A stretch of 64,000 bases of DNA, taken from contig NC_085136.1 in the NCBI RefSeq assembly GCF_035046485.1, positions 83,531,734 through 83,595,733 of the forward strand, read 5' to 3'. Origin of the DNA: Aedes albopictus (taxonomy: Eukaryota; Arthropoda; Insecta; Diptera; Culicidae). The notes below the pieces were generated by a model. That model was not told the DNA's origin and made no database searches. It saw nothing but the letters and a program-made list of their open reading frames with translations. This document shows, in pieces, positions 59,790 to 64,000 of the stretch (positions are counted from its first letter, which is position 1; each line of letters opens with the position of its first letter). A program made the position numbers and the translations under genes.

Positions 59790-60047
59790 GTTCTTCTTCT
59801 TCTCTATAGCTCTACGTTCCCACTGAAACTTGGCCTGCCTATCTTTACCTTAGTGTCCTTTGACCACTTCCACAGTTATTAATTGAAGGGCTTTCTTTGC
59901 CTGCCATTGCATGAATTTGTACATTGTGAGGCAAACACAATGATTCACTGTACCCTGGGAATCAAGAAAATTTTCCCGACCGGAACGGGAATCAAACCCG
60001 CTGTCTGCGAATTGGCAATCCATAGCCACTAGACTAACTGGAGACCC
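59790..60047 (-). mobile_element. Feilai-like tRNA-derived SINE
   Basis: On the minus strand: GGTCTCCAGTTAGTCTAGTG (A box region), GGTTTGATTCCCGTTCC (B box), CGGGAAAATTTTCTTGATTC, TGCAATGGCAGGCAAAGAAA, TAATAACTGTGGAAGTG and an AGAAGAAGAAGAA tail. The same element in plus orientation is at 63732-63995. tRNA-derived head, unrelated body and simple-repeat tail define it as a SINE; the sequence strongly resembles Feilai described from Aedes aegypti, from memory. Confidence 0.9.
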
Positions 60048-60159
60048 AGCAAAAAGACCTGCCAGCAAGTCTTCATGTTTAAATATCTGCTTGACTAGTA
60101 CCTTATCTTTGCCAGTATTTTCGCGTTTCACATGACCTCTCATTCAGCTATTCTTGATC

Positions 60160-60558
60160 TTTTTTTTCAGCGATAACTACCAACTCATTCTCGCTGATAG
60201 GACGAACACTACGAAACAATTTGATTCTCCTTGTAGTCGTTGGAAGGTTCTCCGTGATCCAAGCCCGTGCACAAGGGTGGGGAGGAGTGTGTTAACCCCC
60301 CCCCCCTCCTCCTCCCCCAGTACCGACGCTCCATACACTAGGCTCCCCTCCGCCTTCTGCCAAAGTTGGGAAAAAACCCTCCCTTGGCGCCACTTCTGTG
60401 CACGGGCCTGCCGTGATCCATAGCTGCCAAAGCTTGTCCAAAATATTCTGCATACAGATCCTTCCATCCAACTCTATATAGTGATTGTTCCATTTCTACC
60501 AACTCCTGCTGGATGAATTTCGTTCCAATTTTGTGAGAATGTGTTCCGGCAGAACGAA
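60160..60558 (-). pseudogene. Possible coding remnant interrupted by a hAT-like insertion
   Basis: Reading the minus strand with the 151-bp insert and one target copy skipped, an open frame runs about 65 codons, including TKFIQQELVEMEQSLYRV and GWKDLYAEYFGQALAAMD; a one-base slip then continues as RPISENELVVIAEKKDQE to a stop. The composition looks protein-like, and the frame is continuous over the insertion site. I recognise no domain, and the frame is short enough to be chance. It could be a fragment of an unknown transposon gene or of a host exon. Confidence 0.25.
60260..60410. mobile_element. 151-bp hAT-like miniature element
   Basis: CAAGCCCGTGCAC at 60260 and the complement of CAGGCCCGTGCAC ending at 60410 are 13-bp termini with one mismatch. 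CCGTGATC is duplicated on both sides (60252-60259, 60411-60418; the match extends two more bases). The interior is CT-rich with a 13-C homopolymer. Confidence 0.85.
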
Positions 60559-60619
60559 ATTATTTACCATGACATAAAACAATAACATTTCACCATGAAG
60601 TGTAAGCAGAAAACAGAAC

Positions 60620-62044
60620 GGAGGTAAATGGAGGTTTTTGGAGCGCTTTTGGAGAACCCATTGGGGGTTAAGTAGGGTCCCGAAGGTGCCAAGGAAGCTT
60701 CCTGCGATTCTGGGGATGGTTTGAAGGTGTTTTAAGGCGTATGAGAATCTTTGGAAGAATTTAGATAAGTTTATGGGGAACTTGAAAGAATTAAAATCTT
60801 CAAAATTTCAAAGAACTATTTCAGGGACTTCAATGCGTTTCAAGTAGTAGTTGCAGGAATTTTCAAGAGTTTTTGTGGGGCTTCAGAAGAACTTAAGAGA
60901 TTATAATAGGAGTCTTAGAAGGATTTCGGAAAAGTTTCAAAGAAGATTCAATGTTCCAGGTGGTTTAAAGGGGTTTTAAGAGAATGTAACATAAGTTTTC
61001 GGAGTTCTTAATGGGTTTCAGAGGTGTTTCAATGTGTTTCCAGGCATTCTAGTTCGTTTTTGATCAATTTAGGGGTGTAAAAGAAAATTTCCGGAGGTGT
61101 CAGGAAGTTTAAGGGGTTTCAAACCGTTGATTCAAGACGTTTCATGGAAATTCAGAGAAGTCTACGGGGTTTTAGAATAGTTATAGAAGGATGTCAAGGC
61201 ATAGTGGGTTTCAGGGGGTTCCAGAAAGTTTCAAGTAGTTCTTGGAGGACCTAGGGGAGAAGGAGTCATAGGGTTTTATGGCGAAAATGGATATTTTTTC
61301 TTATACATATTTTGGTTTTTGATTTTTAGCTTAATAACAGAACATTATTTTCAAAAAAATAGGAGATACCTTGATGCTTTCTCTTAACGTGTATGGAAAC
61401 CGATTTAGAAAATATAGCTTGGCCATTCAATAAAAAAATCAAAAACCAATGTATGAGGAAATGCTTCCAGTTTTGTCTTGGAAGATGCTCTCTAGAATTT
61501 AGGAGAGTTGGAAGGTCTTAAAGGCGTTTCATGGTGTATCAGGGGATTTTATCAGAATTCAGGAGAGTTGAAGAGATAGGTACTTAAGAGAGTTCGACTG
61601 ATATTTGTGATCTGGCTACTTTATCGGCGCTGCAGCCTTGAGTCGTTTTGATTCCCCAAGGCTGCAGCGCCGATAAAGTAGCTAGGTTGAAGGGATACTT
61701 ACACAGTTTCAAGGATGTTTAAGTGGGTTTCAATGCGTTTCTAGGCATATCAAGAGGTTTCAAAGAGTTTCAGTTGAGATTCGGGAGCTCCATAAAAATC
61801 TCATAGAAGCTTCTGAGGAGCTCAAAAGTGTTCCAGAGGAGTTTCAGGGGGAAACTGGTGAGAAATATATGAAAGAAACCATGTGAGTACACTGGAACAT
61901 TTTTTGTGCAATATCGGGTCGCATAAATTGAGAACCGGCATAAACTTGAAAAAAATACAAAAATAGGGAGTTTTCTGCATACATTAAGACATTACTTTTC
62001 ATGGGGGAATTTAATTCTCGAGAAAAGGTTTTGCTCCTGGAGGT
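60620..62044 (+). repeat. Degenerate GGTTTCAAG/GGAGTTTCAGG minisatellite
   Basis: The plus strand has GTTTCAAGGG, GGGTTTCAGAGG, TTTAAGGGG and AGGAGTTTCAGGG words over most of the interval, with interruptions at about 61260-61490 and 61850-62040. It is the G-rich orientation of the family at 57881-58780. No gene supported. Confidence 0.6.
61615..61682. repeat. Perfect 26-bp stem hairpin, 16-nt loop
   Basis: Arms 61615-61640 (starting GCTACTTTATCGGCGCTGCA) and 61657-61682 are exact complements, separated by AGTCGTTTTGATTCCC. The GC-rich stem contrasts with its decayed surroundings. Could be a tiny palindromic transposon or a structured RNA; sequence alone does not decide. Confidence 0.9.
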
Positions 62045-62242
62045 CAGGCCTGTCCGCACTCAGCGCATGAAAATTCTGCTCTTTTGATTTACACCACCAA
62101 AACCATCGCATTTATGCAATCTTCCTATCTTACATGATAGAAAGATGTTTGAATATCCTAAATGCCATTTCGAACTGTCAATGGTTTTGGTGGTGTAAAT
62201 CAAAAGAGCAGAATTTTCATGCGCTCAGTGCGGACAAGCCTG
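62045..62242. mobile_element. 198-bp miniature element with 62-bp inverted arms
   Basis: CAGGCCTGTCCGCACTCAGC at the left and the complement of CAGGCTTGTCCGCACTGAGC at the right; the arms continue identically through GAAAATTCTGCTCTTTTGAT and ACACCACCAAAACCAT. Only two mismatches over 62 bp were seen, so it is a young insertion. The loop is about 74 bp. No clear target duplication. Confidence 0.85.
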
Positions 62243-62306
62243 CTGGAGGTTTGAGAAGAGACTATGAGGGTTTCTTAGGGGTTTCAGGGAAGCCTTGAAG
62301 GGGAAG

Positions 62307-62434
62307 CACAGACAAACAAACCTAGAACTTGATAAATTTCCATCGACCACGCTTTTAACGACCATTTTGAATTTTCTTAGTTGTGGCTTTCACAACCAGA
62401 GGTGCGTTGACGATATTGCACAACGCAGTATTTC
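62307..62434 (+). mobile_element. Truncated copy of the 632-894 miniature element
   Basis: Starts CACAGACAAACAAACCTAGA, then TTTCCATCGACCACGCTTTT, AACGACCATTTTGAATTTTC and TAGTTGTGGCTTTCACAACC, and GACGATATTGCACAACGCAG, all in the order seen at 632-806. It ends at the SINE-head fragment that begins at 62435, with the right inverted terminus missing. Confidence 0.8.
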
Positions 62435-62460
62435 GGGTCTCCAGTTAGCCTAGTGGTTAA
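62435..62460 (+). mobile_element. 26-bp SINE head, truncated
   Basis: Identical to the first 26 bases of the full SINE at 63731 (GGGTCTCCAGTTAGCCTAGT, then GGTTAA). It then runs into unrelated sequence (CCTTCACAGTACC). The rest of the SINE is absent at this site. Confidence 0.85.
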
Positions 62461-62820
62461 CCTTCACAGTACCAGGTGCCAACATCAAAAATTTAAAAAT
62501 CTGTAACTTTTTCAAATTTCATCGAATTTTGATAAAAATTTTACAGAAAATCACAAATGAGTTGAATTTTAGACATATGCAATGGAACCATAAAAGTTCA
62601 CCGTTGTTCCGGATTTAGGCCGGAAAACCTGGGGTACCCTAGGTACCAAAACAGGGACTTTTTGAGTCAAACACGCGAAAACGTGTTGAAATTCACAACA
62701 AATCAATTGATTTTGAATCTTAATTTTAGTACACCTGTACATGCACGGTTCCGAGACAGGTGAACTTGTTCCGGCTGCGTAGCAGGCCGGAACCGGTTCC
62801 GGTAGGGACCCAAAGGGGGC
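62461..62820 (+). repeat. Leading segment of the 152-bp satellite block
   Basis: Contains CCGGATTTAGGCCGGAAAAC and, at 62788-62815, GGAACCGGTTCCGGTAGGGA, the same words as the tail of each satellite unit. The earlier part is AT-rich and not obviously periodic. Confidence 0.55.
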
Positions 62821-63730
62821 ACTTTCTGAATTTCACAGAACCACATCGTTCGACGGCTCAAAATCCAAGATTTTTCATCTGGATGTCAATAGGCATAGTG
62901 CCGATGTCCGACAAAGGATCTGACCAATTCCGGATATTCCGGAACCGGTTCCAACAGGGACCCAAAGGAGACACTTTCTGAATTTCACAGAAGCACATCG
63001 TTCGACGGCTCAAATTTCATGATTTTTTATCTAGAAGCCAATAGTCATGGCACCACTGGTCAGAAATGGTTCTTGTACTTCCGGATATTTCGGAACCGGT
63101 TCCGGTGAGGACCCAAAGGAGACACTTTCTGAATTTCAAAGAACCACATCGTTCGACGGTTCAAAAATTTATGATTTTCCATATGGATGTCAAAAGACAT
63201 AGTGCTGATGGCCAATAATTGATCTGGCCACTCCCGGATATTCCGGAACGGGTTTCGGCAGGGACCCAAAGGGGACACTTTCTGAATTTCACAGAACCAC
63301 ACCGTTCGACGGCTCAAAATTCATGATTTTTCATCTGGATGTCAATAGGCATAGTGCCGATGTCCGACAAAGGATCTGGCCAATTCCGGATATTCCGGAA
63401 CCGGTTCCAACAGGGACCCAAAGGAGACACTTTCTGAATTTCACAGAAGCACATCGTTCGACGGCTCAAATTTCATGATTTTTTATCTAGGAGGCCAATA
63501 GTCATGGCGCCAATGGTCAGAAATGGTTCTTGCTACTTCCGGATATTTCGGAACCAGTTCCGGTAGGGACCCAAAGGGGACACTTTCTGGATTTCACAGA
63601 ACCACATCGTTCGACGACTCAAATTTCATGGTTTGTATTCTAGAAGCCAATAGCCACAGTGCCAATCATCAAAAATAATTTTGGCCACTGCCGGCTATTC
63701 CGGAACTGGTTCCGGTAGGGACCCAAAGAG
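62821..63730 (+). repeat. 152-bp satellite, six units, 456-bp trimer order
   Basis: Units start ACTTTCTGAATTTCACAG at 62821, 62973, 63124, 63277, 63429 and 63582. Each includes CATCGTTCGACGGCTCAAA, an AGGCATAGTGCCGATG-like region, GGATATTCCGGAACCGGTTC and AGGGACCCAAAGG. Units 1 and 4 share GTCCGACAAAGGATCT, units 2 and 5 share GGTCAGAAATGGTTCTTG; units 3 and 6 are less alike. The higher-order period is therefore three units (456 bp). Confidence 0.9.
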
Positions 63731-63731
63731 G

Positions 63732-63995
63732 GGTCTCCAGTTAGCCTAGTGGTTAAGGCTATGGATCGCCAATCCGGAGACGGCGGGTTCGATTCCCGTT
63801 CCGGTCGGGAAAATTTTCTTGACTCCCTGGGCAGTGTATCATTATTGTACTTGCCACACAATGTACAAATCTATGCAATGGCAGGCAAAGAAAGCCCTTC
63901 AATCAATAACTGTGGAAGTGCTCAAAGAACACTAAGATGAAGCAAAGCAGGCCAAGTCCCAGTGGGGACGTAGAACCATAAAGAAGAAGAAGAAT
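63732..63995 (+). mobile_element. Feilai-like tRNA-derived SINE, full length
   Basis: GGTCTCCAGTTAGCCTAGTG with TTAAGGCT is the A-box region and GGTTCGATTCCCGTTCC the B box, about 35 bp apart. The body (AATTTTCTTGACTCCCTGGG, CAATGGCAGGCAAAGAAAGC, CAATAACTGTGGAAGTGC, CAGGCCAAGTCCCAGTGGGG) ends in AAAGAAGAAGAAGAA. Not coding; transcription would be by RNA polymerase III. Confidence 0.92.
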
Positions 63996-64000
63996 TGCTG

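Noticed and set aside
60297..60320. C homopolymer and CCTCCTCC run as a G-quadruplex or i-motif regulatory site
   Set aside because: It lies inside a small transposon and nothing nearby suggests a promoter.

Overview
The window looks like intergenic or intronic DNA from a large, repeat-choked insect genome, most likely an Aedes mosquito. The evidence is a tRNA-derived SINE that closely resembles the mosquito Feilai family (63732-63995, and inverted at 59790-60047), an RTE-clade and a LOA/I-like non-LTR retrotransposon of the types common in Aedes, and many miniature inverted-repeat elements with TA or 8-bp target duplications. I recognise no intact host protein-coding gene. Every open frame I can interpret is either a dead retrotransposon or an artefact of tandem repeats.

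Layout. 1-4188: mostly unremarkable sequence with one hAT-like miniature element (632-894) and a decayed patch (2216-2880) of the repeat that dominates next. 4189-16040: an 11.9-kb tandem array built on a 24-bp unit (two GGAAT-initiated 12-mers, each pair carrying one GGAATTCC palindrome). It has homogenised blocks, a 1,152-bp higher-order duplication, a nested macro-palindrome of 2.6-2.9-kb arms centred at about 10417, a 7-kb-spaced landmark repeat, and a terminal sub-array converted to 23-bp units. Its stop-free frames on both strands are a consequence of repeat length and not evidence of protein. 16041-29060: a low-complexity GAGTGAGAAGTGA tract, a small local tandem duplication, and two inverted copies (A and B) of a roughly 0.95-kb repeat, each serving as landing pad for further miniature elements. 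Copy B holds a nest at least three levels deep, whose layers can be peeled arithmetically. 29061-38500: degenerate AAATTCCTGRAG-type sequence, miniature elements, tRNA-derived fragments, and a large fold-back element (37499-38110). 38545-42170: a minus-strand LOA/I-like retrotransposon with endonuclease, reverse transcriptase and the very start of an RNase H domain, broken by stops, frameshifts and a 155-bp miniature element. 43640-46340: a long decayed relative of the big array, in opposite orientation. 46441-48300: a miniature element split by a SINE, a dispersed repeat and a 125-155-bp tandem repeat. 49758-54890: a 1.6-kb TA-flanked element directly against a plus-strand RTE-clade retrotransposon that is itself split by a 434-bp hAT-like element. 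56039-62290: more miniature elements, an inverted Feilai-like SINE, and G-rich/C-rich decayed minisatellite. 62435-63995: a 152-bp satellite block bracketed by two copies of the same SINE head.

The elements do not form a functional pathway. They record successive insertions and local amplification. The parts most worth a second look are the internal architecture of the 11.9-kb array (inversion points located on its own palindromes), the quantitatively clean nested insertions, and the satellite bracketed by SINE heads. All homology calls are by eye; no search was run.
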